A stretch of 51,179 bases of DNA, taken from CAZIAK01 sp964537035. Its GTDB lineage: Bacteria > Planctomycetota > B15-G4. Where the stretch lies: contig CAZIAK010000036.1 in NCBI GenBank assembly GCA_964537035.1, forward strand, positions 1-51,179, given 5' to 3'. The notes beneath the pieces were generated by a model. The model had not been told where the DNA came from, did not search any database, and worked only from the letters and a program-made list of their open reading frames with translations. Below are positions 1 to 8,367 of this stretch, in pieces. A program made the position numbers and the translations under genes. Every line of letters begins with the position of its first letter. Position 1 is the first letter of the stretch.

Positions 1-687
1 GTGCGCTCCACGGGCGAGACCGACATCAACCCCATCGGCGGCATGGGCAAGGTCACCCAGCTGGTCTTCGGTGGACTGGCCCCCGGCGCCATGGGCACCA
101 ACCTCATGTGCGCTGCCATCACGGGAGCGGGCGCCAGCCAGGCCGGCGACATGATGCAGGACCTCAAGACCGGCCACCTGCTGGGCGCCTCGCCGCGCAA
201 GCAGTTCCTGGCCCAGCTGGTGGGCATCGCGGCAGGCGTTGTGCTGGTCATCCCGGTCTACACGCTCTTCACCACGGCCTATGAGATCGGCGGCGAGAAG
301 CTGCCCGCCCCGGCGGCCCACGCCTGGAGGGCCATGGCCGAGCTGCTGGCTCAAGGCCTGGACGCCCTGCCCGCCATGGCGGGCCCTGCGGTGCTGTGCG
401 GCCTGGCCCTGGGCATCCTGCTGCCCTTCCTGCGCAAGATCGACTCGATCAAGGCCTACGTGCCCAGCGGCCTGGCCATGGGCATCGCCTTCATCGTCCC
501 GGCCTACTACTCACTGGTCATGTTCCTCGGCCTGCTGATCTGGTTCCTCTGGAAGAAGATCAACCCGGGCTCAGTGAACAAGTACGACTTCGTCCTGGCC
601 TCAGGTCTGGTGGCTGGCGAAGGGCTCATGGGCATCGTCAACGCGGGCCTGACCATCTTGGACGTGAAGCCGCTGATCGGAGGCTGA
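1..687 (+). CDS. OPT-family oligopeptide transporter, C-terminal part (cut by window edge)
   Basis: The 228 visible residues match the C-terminal portion of the OPT transporter family, inner-membrane proteins that import oligopeptides or metal chelates with the proton gradient. The family signature is clear: 'GETDINPIGGMGK' at about residues 5-17, then 'NLMCAAITGAGASQAGD' and 'DLKTGHLLGASP'. Hydrophobic helices follow at roughly 70-95, 125-145, 155-185 and 198-222. The frame is already open at base 1, and OPT proteins are usually over 500 residues, so the true start lies upstream and the GTG at base 1 is just an internal valine. The stop is TGA at 685-687. I cannot tell the substrate. The family call is firm, and only the length is unknown. 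Confidence 0.9.
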   Translation: MRSTGETDINPIGGMGKVTQLVFGGLAPGAMGTNLMCAAITGAGASQAGDMMQDLKTGHLLGASPRKQFLAQLVGIAAGVVLVIPVYTLFTTAYEIGGEKLPAPAAHAWRAMAELLAQGLDALPAMAGPAVLCGLALGILLPFLRKIDSIKAYVPSGLAMGIAFIVPAYYSLVMFLGLLIWFLWKKINPGSVNKYDFVLASGLVAGEGLMGIVNAGLTILDVKPLIGG

Positions 688-736
688 CCGTCGCGGAGGC
701 GACTCACCGAGCGGATCGCGGGCTGAGGTGTGGAGC

Positions 737-1456
737 ATGTTCGACCCACAACGCATAGCCCATGCCCTGGCGGTCCTCCCCGACAGCCCCCGCTGGATCG
801 AAGCCCGCGCCGTGCTGCTCTCGGGGCACGGCGCGGTCTTCGGTGCGGGGGGCGACCTGGTCATCCGCAACGACGCGCCGGGCGGGGGCATCGCCGTGGC
901 CATGGGTCGGGCGCCTGAGGAGCTCGCTCGATCTGTGCTTGGCGATCGTCCCGGGCGCGAGCTGCTCTGCGCAGCTGAAGATGGCGAACACTGGCAACGA
1001 GTGCTACGGGGATGGTCGACAAAGGGTGTCCTCCTCTACGGCCTCCAGCAGGCAGGCGGGCTTGTGCCCCCGTCCGCGGCAGTGGAGCGCCTGACGTTGG
1101 ACCACTCGCTCGACCATCTGCCGCAAGAGCTGCGCGAGGAGATCGAGCAAGCACTCCCCGATCACGCCGTGTGGTGTGCGTTTCACGAAGGCGACGCCGC
1201 CGCTTTCGCCTACAGCCACTGGCGCACCGAGGGCTGGTTCGACATCTCCATCGACACGGCGCCCGCCTACCGTCGGCGGGGGCTCGCCCGCCGGGCAGTG
1301 AGCGAACTGATCCGCCGCGAGCTGGCAGCGGGCCTGCAGCCGGTGTGGGGCGCCATGGCCAGCAACACAGCCTCACAGCGCCTGGCCGCGAGCCTGGGCT
1401 TCGTCCCCGTCGACAGGATGCTGCTGTTGACGCAAGACACGGCAGAGCTTCGCTGA
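737..1456 (+). CDS. GNAT-family N-acetyltransferase (two-part, C-terminal GNAT fold)
   Basis: The product is 239 residues. The C-terminal half carries the GNAT acetyl-CoA site: 'SIDTAPAYRRRGLARRAV' matches motif A (R/Q-x-x-G-x-G/A), and 'ASNTASQRLAASLGF' is the usual motif B with its conserved Asn and 'SLGF' turn. The N-terminal ~120 residues have no motif I recognise, so this is probably a GNAT with a degenerate first half. The ATG at 737 is preferred because GAGG at 725-728 lies eight bases upstream; a GTG at 728 would also keep the frame open. It starts 50 bp after the transporter stop, and another GNAT gene follows 22 bp downstream, so co-transcription is likely. The acceptor substrate is unknown. 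Confidence 0.8.
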   Translation: MFDPQRIAHALAVLPDSPRWIEARAVLLSGHGAVFGAGGDLVIRNDAPGGGIAVAMGRAPEELARSVLGDRPGRELLCAAEDGEHWQRVLRGWSTKGVLLYGLQQAGGLVPPSAAVERLTLDHSLDHLPQELREEIEQALPDHAVWCAFHEGDAAAFAYSHWRTEGWFDISIDTAPAYRRRGLARRAVSELIRRELAAGLQPVWGAMASNTASQRLAASLGFVPVDRMLLLTQDTAELR

Positions 1457-1478
1457 ACGTCGCAGCCGAGCCTGCATA

Positions 1479-1904
1479 ATGTCGGCCATGACTTCCTTCC
1501 AGAACCACGCTGACGACCTGACCACCGACGACCTGCAGGGCTTCTTCGAAGGCTGGCCCAACCCGCCGAGCGCAGAGACCCTGCTGCGACTGCTCCGGGC
1601 AGCGCACCGCGTCGAGCTGGCTCGGGACGAGGACAGCGGCCGTGTGATCGGATTCGTCTATGCCGTGTCTGACGGCATCCTCGCGGCCTACATCCCGCTG
1701 CTCGAAGTGCTCCCCGAACACCGCGGCGCTGGCCTGGCCAGCGAACTCGTGCGCCGACTCATGGCCGCCCTCGACGACCTCTACATGCTCGACCTGGTCT
1801 GCGACGAAGACGTGGTGCCGTTCTACGAGCGCCTGGGGCTGACACGACTGGCTGGCATGGCACGGCGGCATCCGGCCGCGCTGGATGGGCTGGGTGACGG
1901 CTGA
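1479..1904 (+). CDS. GNAT-family N-acetyltransferase
   Basis: A compact 141-residue single-domain GNAT. 'IPLLEVLPEHRGAGLASELV' is motif A with the pyrophosphate-binding R-G-A-G-L turn, and 'VPFYERLGLTRL' near the C terminus is the standard end of the fold. There is a second in-frame ATG at 1488, and neither start has a clear Shine-Dalgarno sequence. The gene lies 22 bp downstream of another GNAT gene. Small GNATs like this act on amino-terminal, antibiotic or small-metabolite amines; nothing here shows which. Confidence 0.8.
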   Translation: MSAMTSFQNHADDLTTDDLQGFFEGWPNPPSAETLLRLLRAAHRVELARDEDSGRVIGFVYAVSDGILAAYIPLLEVLPEHRGAGLASELVRRLMAALDDLYMLDLVCDEDVVPFYERLGLTRLAGMARRHPAALDGLGDG

Positions 1905-2005
1905 AGGCTGCGCTGGTGGAGGCGTCATCGGCGTCACGCGGCCTGCACGGACTCTCACGACATTGCGGAGGGCCGACCACGCTGCCACGGCGCGTTCGCA
2001 AAGGC

Positions 2006-2479
2006 CTATCTGTAGTAGGCAAACGCGCTGCCCTCGATGGTGCGCACAACATTCCAAAACGCCATCAGTTCACGGTTCTCAAAGAACATGTGAGCACTCA
2101 GGCTGCTGGACGTTCCATCGGCAAACGAGACAGAGACACTGGCAAGCTGCCCATGGGTGTCCGTGGAGAGGCGTTGCTCGCCTTCAGAAACAAGGAGGCC
2201 CGTCGAGAGGAGCCACTCGCACAAACGGTCCCACTCGCTGCGGTGCGTCCGGAAGGTCTGCGTGGAGCCCTCAGGCTTGTCAGGCCAGTCGTCATAGATG
2301 ACCGTCACGGACTCCGCGTTCAGGGTGAGGGTTCGCAGATACGATGGGAAGTGTCCTTCCCCGCTGACCGTGAGCTCTACCTCGGAGATGGCCCGAGGCA
2401 TGTCGGCCACTTCACCGGAGCACGCCAGGCCGTGAACGAGGCACAGCGCAGCGAGCATGGGCACACCAGGGCCTCTCAT
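2006..2479 (-). CDS. Small predicted lipoprotein, unknown function
   Basis: The 157-residue product starts 'MRGPGVPMLAALCLVHGLACSG', a lipoprotein signal with lipobox G-L-A-C at about residues 17-20, so the mature protein should be lipid-anchored. The rest is polar, with alternating strands and no family I recognise. The start at 2479 is fixed by context: ATG overlaps the TGA of the upstream membrane-protein gene by four bases (ATGA, 2476-2479), which suggests translational coupling. An ORF extension upstream exists but would erase that arrangement. The gene is convergent with the GNAT gene to its left, with about 100 featureless bases between them. Confidence 0.7.
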   Translation of the reverse strand: MRGPGVPMLAALCLVHGLACSGEVADMPRAISEVELTVSGEGHFPSYLRTLTLNAESVTVIYDDWPDKPEGSTQTFRTHRSEWDRLCEWLLSTGLLVSEGEQRLSTDTHGQLASVSVSFADGTSSSLSAHMFFENRELMAFWNVVRTIEGSAFAYYR

Positions 2480-3003
2480 GCGTCGCTCCGCTCTCCTGCC
2501 CACCGACCTCGGCTTTCACCATCCGCATGCAGCGACTGCGTTGGCGACGGATGCCGAATCTCTGCGCGCATGCGTGGGATCTCGAAGACACCCACGGCGA
2601 CGGCCGTGAGCGGCATGGCGAGAACGGCGATGGGAGGACCGCGGATGGCTCCCAGCACAGACAAGGCCGCGTAGATGACCACGGCGATCCCGCAGAGGAT
2701 GCCCACCGGAATCGCCATCCGGACGGCCCTCTGTGCCCACTCCGAAAGCGGCGCCTCGAGGTTGAGGAGCCTGCGAGCCACCACACACAGCACGACGGAC
2801 AGCGCGAAGAGGGTCCCGGCAACCCAGAGCAGGCCAATGATGTCCTTTGCCGACGGCCACCGGTCTGGCAATTGATCCAGAGTGCTCGCCAAGACTGCGA
2901 TGAACAGGACCCCCAGGGGCAAGAGGCTGAAGACGGCAATCAAGATCTCGGCGACCATGACCGGAAGCCTGATCAGCGACAGTCGCGTCCCAGAGCGACT
3001 CAT
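2476..3003 (-). CDS. Four-helix integral membrane protein, unknown function
   Basis: The 175-residue product from the ATG at 3003 has four clear membrane segments: about 14-38 (after 'LIRLPVMVAEI'), 55-80, 95-118 and 122-142. A polar, basic C-terminal tail of roughly 30 residues follows. The first helix follows the start closely, which supports 3003 over the longer open frame reaching 3180, whose extra 59 residues are Arg/Ala-rich noise. It is translationally coupled to the following lipoprotein gene through an ATGA overlap, so the two products may work together in the envelope. I do not recognise the family. Confidence 0.7.
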   Translation of the reverse strand: MSRSGTRLSLIRLPVMVAEILIAVFSLLPLGVLFIAVLASTLDQLPDRWPSAKDIIGLLWVAGTLFALSVVLCVVARRLLNLEAPLSEWAQRAVRMAIPVGILCGIAVVIYAALSVLGAIRGPPIAVLAMPLTAVAVGVFEIPRMRAEIRHPSPTQSLHADGESRGRWAGERSDA

Positions 3004-3032
3004 CTGCTCACCCGACCTACACCCCACTCCCC

Positions 3033-6000
3033 TCACGGCAAGCCGTTCAGCGCGTCGTCGTACAGCTGCTGCAGCTCCTTCGTCGTCAGCGCCCGGTCGA
3101 AAACCCGGGGCTCGTCGAGCCTGCCGTTGAACCAGCGCCCGCCGGTGGGGTCTTGGCCCAGCCAGGCCTGACCGTCCCACTCTTCGGGGCCGTGGGTGAC
3201 CACGTTCGTGGCGGAGACCAGCGGCGCGCCGTTCACGCCCATGTACAGGTCTGCGCGGTCGGGGCGCACGACCAGGGCGCAGAAGGTCCAGGTCGCGTCG
3301 GGCACCACCAGCTGGCTGTCGAAGCCCCAGGTGCTGCCATCCCCGTTCCAGTGGTAGCGCAGCTCGTTGAGGTTGCCGAAGTTGAGGCCAGCCACGGTGT
3401 TGGCGTCGCGGCTGAACAGCAGGCCCGTGAACGCTCCTTGATCGCCGATGCGGCGCACCCAGAGAGTCAGGGTGACCGTGTCGCTCTGCAGCTCGAGCGG
3501 CGGCAGCAAGACCCCGTCCCCCGGGCCATGCAGACGTACGGATGTGCCCGTGAAGGGTGTGGCGCCGGCCTTGGCCAAGGTGGGGCCGCCGATGTAGGTG
3601 CCGGGCACGTTGCCCTGGACGTCGGCTGCGGTGGTTCCCGCCAGGTCATCGAGAGGCCAGTGCCCCGTGTCCGCCAGACGAAACTGCCACACGTCCCCCG
3701 GCACCACATCGGGGCCGACGACCTCGTCCACACGCCAGTACCACGTGCTGCCTTGGGACAACGGCGAGGTCACGTACAGCGGCGTGAGCACGTTGCCTTC
3801 GTACTCGGGGGAGCTGGGCGTGGCATCGCGCACGGCCTGGTAGTCGGTGCCCAGGTAGACATCGTGTGCATCCGCGTCGAGGCCCGGCTGCCAGCGCAGG
3901 GCGGCCTGGGCATCGGGAGCGAGGCCACCGTCTGCGGGCGACGGCAGCTCAGCCCGGCCGCCGTGGCGCCAGAGCGCGTCGATGTCCGTGGCTGACAAGG
4001 CGTGGTCCCAGAGGCGCACCGTGTCCATTTCGCCAGCGAAGTGACGGGGCAGCCCGACCGGGTCCACCCCCAGCTTGGTCTCACCGGCGAATGTCTGGGG
4101 CAGGTGGGTCACCGCATTGACGGACGACTGCAACGTGACGCCATCCCCGAAGTAGACCGTGGCCTTCGTGGGCTCGACCACCAGCGCCGCGAACACCCAG
4201 GTGTCGTCGGGGACGGTGAAGCCCGGGTTGAACAGCAACGTCGGCAGGGAGCTGGCCCAGGTGTAGCGCAGCTCGTTGAAGGCGCCAAAGTATAGCCCCG
4301 ACTGGGTGCCCGCATCGCGAGACACGATCAGTCCCGCGCCGTTGAGCTGGCTGCCATCTCGACGGAACCACGCCGTGAGCGTCATGGACTCAGCGCTGCT
4401 GTTCATGGCGGGCAACACCACCTCGTCATCGATGCCATCGAAGGCCAGGGCCCCGCCGTTGACGCCGAGAGTCCACGTGGGGCCGTTGACCGCGCCGTGC
4501 AGCTGACCATCCGCCAGATCTGCGGCCGTGGTGCCGATGCCATCGTCGAACGACCACCAACCCAGCATGCGCAGTGGCTTCACGTCGATGTCGACCCGAC
4601 CCACCGTGCTCGCCGGGCTGCCGTCCCCCACCACGTAGTCGAAGCTGTCGGAGCCTACGAAGAGATCGGCGGGCGGCGTGTAGAGCAGCAAGTCAGCGCC
4701 GTCAGCGCCCGCCGTCAACGACACCGCGCCGCCCTGCTCGCTCAGGCCGTCGAACGACTGCACGTACAGTTCGTCACAGTTGCCGTCGTCATCGTTGGCC
4801 AGCACATCAAAACTGGCGGGCAACGCCGTCTGGTACTGGCTCTTGTCCAGACTCAGCGCCTCGCCCAGCACGTAGGGCGGCAGGGGCTGGGGATAGAAGA
4901 TCTTGGCGTCGAGGCAGCTCGCAGCGTCGCGCCAAGCCTCGATCACGGCCTTGGTGTTCGGCCCATGATTCAGACACGCACCGCACATGGCGTTGCACGG
5001 CGTGGGATCGAGACAGTGGGGCGCGTTCCAGTTGTGCCCCACCTCGTGTCCCACGATGCCCGCGCTGTCCAGAGACCAGCCGTAGGCCAGGTTCAGGTTG
5101 CAGACCACGCCCACCCAGGCCAGCCCGCCGTACTGGATCACGCTGCCAGGCTTGGCCGTCATCAGGTGCGCCAGATCTCTCGGCACCGCCGCCTGGTTCG
5201 TGTTCCACTCGTCGCGAAACTGGTCGAGCAGGTCGCCACCGTCCACCGGCGTGTAGAACGGCGCGGTGCGCACCAACACCTGGGTCAACTCATAGGTGAT
5301 GGACGTGTCCCGAGCGTAGAAGAAGTCGACCAGGTTCAGGTGCGACTCGATCTGGGCCACCACCGCCGGCACGGACGAGCCGTGCAACTGGAAGTACTCG
5401 AAGTCTGCCTCGAAAGCGATCTCAGCCAACGACAAGCAGGGCCCCGGCCCCTTGCCGCCCACTCCAGCCACTCCCGTCAATCCCGTGCTCGACAGCCCGG
5501 GCCCGGGGCTCGGTGGTGCACCTGTAGGCACCGTGGCGGGCAAGGCTGGGTGTCCCTGCCCCTCGCCACAGGCCGGGAAGAGCTCCCTCGCCCGTCCCTC
5601 GAAGAGCACGTGCAACTCTCGCCCTGCACCGGGAACCACCGACGCCAACGGGCGGAGCGACAACACCGTTTCACCGGGGCGATGGATCTCACCACGCAAC
5701 CCAAGAGGGCCGAGACTGGCCAACAGCACCCCCGCCGACGATCCCACGCCGAAGCCCGACGGGACCTGCCCACGATAGGTCGCAGACGCACCCACCGGCA
5801 CCACCTGCCAGCTGCCGTCCGGAAGCTGCGCGCGTACGAGGAACTTCGACGACCGCAGCTCGTGCCGGGTCAGCTCAAGCGACTGCACCGCGCCGTTGAT
5901 GGGCAACTCAATGCTCAGCCGATCGCCGCCGGCGAACGGCAGGTCGAGTGCGACGACCTCGAAGCGAGACACTCCAAACGCATCGCTCACCAGGCCGACG

Positions 6001-6227
6001 AGGGCTTGCGGAGCCATTGCTGGCAGCAGCCGGCGGGCCCCACCGTCTTGCCCCTGCGAAAAAGCCACCGCTGGCGTCTTCGCCACTGTGCGTAGACCCG
6101 CTGCAGAGAACGACTCCTGCGCCGTGAGCGACGAGCTGCCAAGCGCACTCATCACGACCCACAGCGAAGCCACCAACGACAACAGGCGTGAGGCAGAAAT
6201 GCCGTTCCTACAGCAGAAAACACTCAT
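3033..6227 (-). CDS. Secreted M12-like zinc metalloprotease with two LamG-type domains
   Basis: A 1064-residue exported protein. The N terminus is a signal peptide ('LLSLVASLWVVMSALGSSS'). A propeptide-like region runs to about residue 240, followed by the peptidase domain with 'HEVGHNWNAPHC' near residue 394. This is the extended HExxHxxxxxH zinc site of reprolysin/ADAM-like (M12) peptidases, followed by a Cys-rich stretch. After it come a cadherin/Ig-like domain ('FDVLANDDDGN' to 'DSFDYVVGDG'), a concanavalin-like LamG domain from ~552, an Fn3-like linker containing 'STWYWRVDEV', and a second LamG from ~855. That linker type is very common in Planctomycetota. The ATG at 6227 gives a proper signal peptide, whereas an upstream TTG at 6263 does not. 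It probably degrades protein outside the cell or at the surface. Confidence 0.85.
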   Translation of the reverse strand: MSVFCCRNGISASRLLSLVASLWVVMSALGSSSLTAQESFSAAGLRTVAKTPAVAFSQGQDGGARRLLPAMAPQALVGLVSDAFGVSRFEVVALDLPFAGGDRLSIELPINGAVQSLELTRHELRSSKFLVRAQLPDGSWQVVPVGASATYRGQVPSGFGVGSSAGVLLASLGPLGLRGEIHRPGETVLSLRPLASVVPGAGRELHVLFEGRARELFPACGEGQGHPALPATVPTGAPPSPGPGLSSTGLTGVAGVGGKGPGPCLSLAEIAFEADFEYFQLHGSSVPAVVAQIESHLNLVDFFYARDTSITYELTQVLVRTAPFYTPVDGGDLLDQFRDEWNTNQAAVPRDLAHLMTAKPGSVIQYGGLAWVGVVCNLNLAYGWSLDSAGIVGHEVGHNWNAPHCLDPTPCNAMCGACLNHGPNTKAVIEAWRDAASCLDAKIFYPQPLPPYVLGEALSLDKSQYQTALPASFDVLANDDDGNCDELYVQSFDGLSEQGGAVSLTAGADGADLLLYTPPADLFVGSDSFDYVVGDGSPASTVGRVDIDVKPLRMLGWWSFDDGIGTTAADLADGQLHGAVNGPTWTLGVNGGALAFDGIDDEVVLPAMNSSAESMTLTAWFRRDGSQLNGAGLIVSRDAGTQSGLYFGAFNELRYTWASSLPTLLFNPGFTVPDDTWVFAALVVEPTKATVYFGDGVTLQSSVNAVTHLPQTFAGETKLGVDPVGLPRHFAGEMDTVRLWDHALSATDIDALWRHGGRAELPSPADGGLAPDAQAALRWQPGLDADAHDVYLGTDYQAVRDATPSSPEYEGNVLTPLYVTSPLSQGSTWYWRVDEVVGPDVVPGDVWQFRLADTGHWPLDDLAGTTAADVQGNVPGTYIGGPTLAKAGATPFTGTSVRLHGPGDGVLLPPLELQSDTVTLTLWVRRIGDQGAFTGLLFSRDANTVAGLNFGNLNELRYHWNGDGSTWGFDSQLVVPDATWTFCALVVRPDRADLYMGVNGAPLVSATNVVTHGPEEWDGQAWLGQDPTGGRWFNGRLDEPRVFDRALTTKELQQLYDDALNGLP

Positions 6228-6400
6228 CAGCTCGGTCCGCGGGGCTGTGCAGGGGGAGAGCAACGAAGGCTAACACGAGGTGAAGATCGCGGCCTGACGA
6301 CCACGGACCCAGCCACCCCATCAAACCTCTGATCCCCCCGCCCTATCTCAAGATTTGTTTGTCATAATACAGAGATCCCTTGAGTTCACCGAGCCCTCTC

Positions 6401-7459
6401 ATGCGCACCCAGCCCTGCAGCACGCCCGCAGCCACACCGATCGAAGAACAGCTTCACTCCCTGGGCGAGCTCATAGGCAACACCCCTCTGCTGGGAGTCC
6501 GCTGTCGGGTGCGCGGCGAGGAGTACACGATCTGGGCCAAGCATGAGACCGCCAACCTCACCGGCAGCATCAAGGACCGCATGGCCTGGCACATGTTGGC
6601 CCGAGCCCACGAGCGAGGCGACCTGGCCCCCGGCGACGAGGTCGTCGAAGCCACCAGCGGCAACACGGGCATCGCCTTCGCCTCCCTGGGCAAGGCTCTC
6701 GGCCACCCCGTGCGCATCTACATGCCCGACTGGATGAGCCGCGAACGGGTCGCGGTGATCGAAGCCCTGGGCGCCACCATCGTGCCCATCTCCAAAGAGC
6801 AAGGCGGCTTCGTCGGTTCGATCGAGCAAGCCAACGCCTACGCCGAGTCTCACCCGGGCACCTGGCGGCCCCAGCAGTTCAGCAACCCCGACAACGCCGA
6901 GGTGCACCAGCTCACCACAGGCCCCGAGCTGCTGGCACAGCTCCGTTCGGTCGACCTCATCCCCACCGCGTTCGTAGCGGGCGTGGGCACGGGCGGCACG
7001 GTCATGGGCGTGGGACAGGCGCTGCGAGAGAAGGTCGCCGAGATCACCATCCATCCGCTCGAACCCGCCAACTCGCCGACCCTGCGCACGGGCACACGGG
7101 CAGGCAGCCATCGCATTCAGGGCATCAGCGACGAGTTCATCCCCGAGCTGGTGAAGATGGACACCCTCGACGCCCTCGTGGACGTGGACGATGGCGACGC
7201 GATCTTGATGGCTCAGCGACTCGCCACCGAGCTCGGCCTGGCGGTGGGCATCTCGTCTGGCGCCAACTTGCTGGGAGCGCTCATGGTGGCCCGCAGCCAG
7301 GGCCCCAGCGCGGTGGTGGCCACGGTCTTCGCCGACAGCAACAAGAAGTACCTGACCACAGACCTCTGTCGCAAAGAGCCGCTCAAGGACGGCCAGCTCA
7401 GCCCCGAGGTCGACCTGCTCGGCTTCTCTGTGGTCGGCCGGCACTGCTGCTTCTGCTGA
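6401..7459 (+). CDS. Cysteine synthase-like PLP-dependent enzyme (CysK/CysM fold) with Cys-rich tail
   Basis: The 352-residue product has the fold-type II PLP hallmarks in order: the Schiff-base lysine in 'LTGSIKDRMA' (about Lys58), the substrate-binding 'TSGNTG' near 84, the phosphate-binding 'GVGTGGTVMG' near 197, and 'ISSGAN' near the end. It should form or cleave C-S bonds, as in O-acetylserine plus sulfide giving cysteine. The catalytic core closes at 'NKKYLTTDL'. After that comes an unusual ~27-residue extension ending 'VGRHCCFC', which may bind metal or act in redox control. The ATG at 6401 is chosen; a TTG at 6380 is also in frame, and neither has a strong Shine-Dalgarno sequence. It is divergent from the metalloprotease. 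Confidence 0.85.
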   Translation: MRTQPCSTPAATPIEEQLHSLGELIGNTPLLGVRCRVRGEEYTIWAKHETANLTGSIKDRMAWHMLARAHERGDLAPGDEVVEATSGNTGIAFASLGKALGHPVRIYMPDWMSRERVAVIEALGATIVPISKEQGGFVGSIEQANAYAESHPGTWRPQQFSNPDNAEVHQLTTGPELLAQLRSVDLIPTAFVAGVGTGGTVMGVGQALREKVAEITIHPLEPANSPTLRTGTRAGSHRIQGISDEFIPELVKMDTLDALVDVDDGDAILMAQRLATELGLAVGISSGANLLGALMVARSQGPSAVVATVFADSNKKYLTTDLCRKEPLKDGQLSPEVDLLGFSVVGRHCCFC

Positions 7460-7532
7460 GCGCCCACTCGGTCACTGGAAAGTGGCGCGCGGTCAGGGAC
7501 AATCGCGTCCCACCCCTCAGGAGTCGCCGATC

Positions 7533-8207
7533 ATGGAGAGCTACAAGCAGCAGTTCATCGAGTTCATGGTCCGCTGCGACGTGCTCACCTTTGGCGATTT
7601 CGTCACCAAGAGCGGCCGACGCACACCCTTCTTCGTCAACACCGGCCGCTACAGCAAGGGCTCCCAGCTCCAGCGCCTGGGGCAGTTCTACGCTGCCGCC
7701 ATCGTCGACCAGGGCCCCGCCGACATCGACGTGCTCTTCGGCCCGGCCTACAAGGGCATCCCCTTGGTGGTCACCACCGCCATGGCCCTGGCTACAGACC
7801 ATCAGCGCGACGTGTCGTTCTGCTTCAACCGCAAAGAAGCGAAAGACCACGGCGAGGGCGGTGTGCTCGTGGGCCACACCCCGACGGCAGGCGAGCGCGT
7901 GCTCATCGTTGAAGACGTGACCACGGCCGGCACGTCGGTCAGAGAGACCGTGCCCGTGCTCAAGGCTGCGGCCGACGTGACCATGGCCGGGCTGATCGTC
8001 TCCGTCGACCGCCAAGAGCGTGGCCTGGGCGAGCACTCGGCCCTCACCGAGCTGGCCAGCGAGTACGCCATGCAGACCTTCGCCATCGTCACTCTCGAAG
8101 AAGTCATCGAGTATCTGCGCGGCCGCACCGTCGATGATCGGGTGGTGCTCACCGACGCGATCCACGGGGCCATGCTCGACTATCGCGCGGAGTACGGCGC
8201 GGTCTGA
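7533..8207 (+). CDS. pyrE: Orotate phosphoribosyltransferase
   Basis: The 224-residue product matches PyrE, which joins orotate and PRPP to give orotidine 5'-phosphate in pyrimidine synthesis. Visible signatures are the N-terminal 'SGRRTPFFVNTGRY', the 'FGPAYKGIPL' loop, 'FNRKEAKDHGEGG' (flexible catalytic loop with Lys/Asp/His), and the PRPP-binding 'VLIVEDVTTAGTS' near residue 123. The length is normal for the longer PyrE type. The start at ATG 7533 is supported by AGGAG nine bases upstream; an in-frame GTG at 7482 lacks this. No other pyr gene is in the window, so it stands alone, 73 bp downstream of the PLP enzyme. Confidence 0.95.
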   Translation: MESYKQQFIEFMVRCDVLTFGDFVTKSGRRTPFFVNTGRYSKGSQLQRLGQFYAAAIVDQGPADIDVLFGPAYKGIPLVVTTAMALATDHQRDVSFCFNRKEAKDHGEGGVLVGHTPTAGERVLIVEDVTTAGTSVRETVPVLKAAADVTMAGLIVSVDRQERGLGEHSALTELASEYAMQTFAIVTLEEVIEYLRGRTVDDRVVLTDAIHGAMLDYRAEYGAV

Positions 8208-8367
8208 GCCCTCGCTCCAAAGTTTCGTGTCAGCTCGATGACCCTCGCGCGCTCTGGTGTACACAGGGCTCGTGGCTGACGCCAAGGGACAGCGACGCGG
8301 CAGACCGGGCCCAAGCCAGCGTGCGGGAGCGCACGTGAACACCAGAAGGACCTTGGGAGGCAGACCG

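Noticed and set aside
4497..6095. A 532-codon open frame on the plus strand opposite the metalloprotease
   Set aside because: It is the antisense of a clear peptidase with signal peptide and domains. Its translation is His/Arg/Gln-rich without any motif. Long antisense frames are expected at this GC content.
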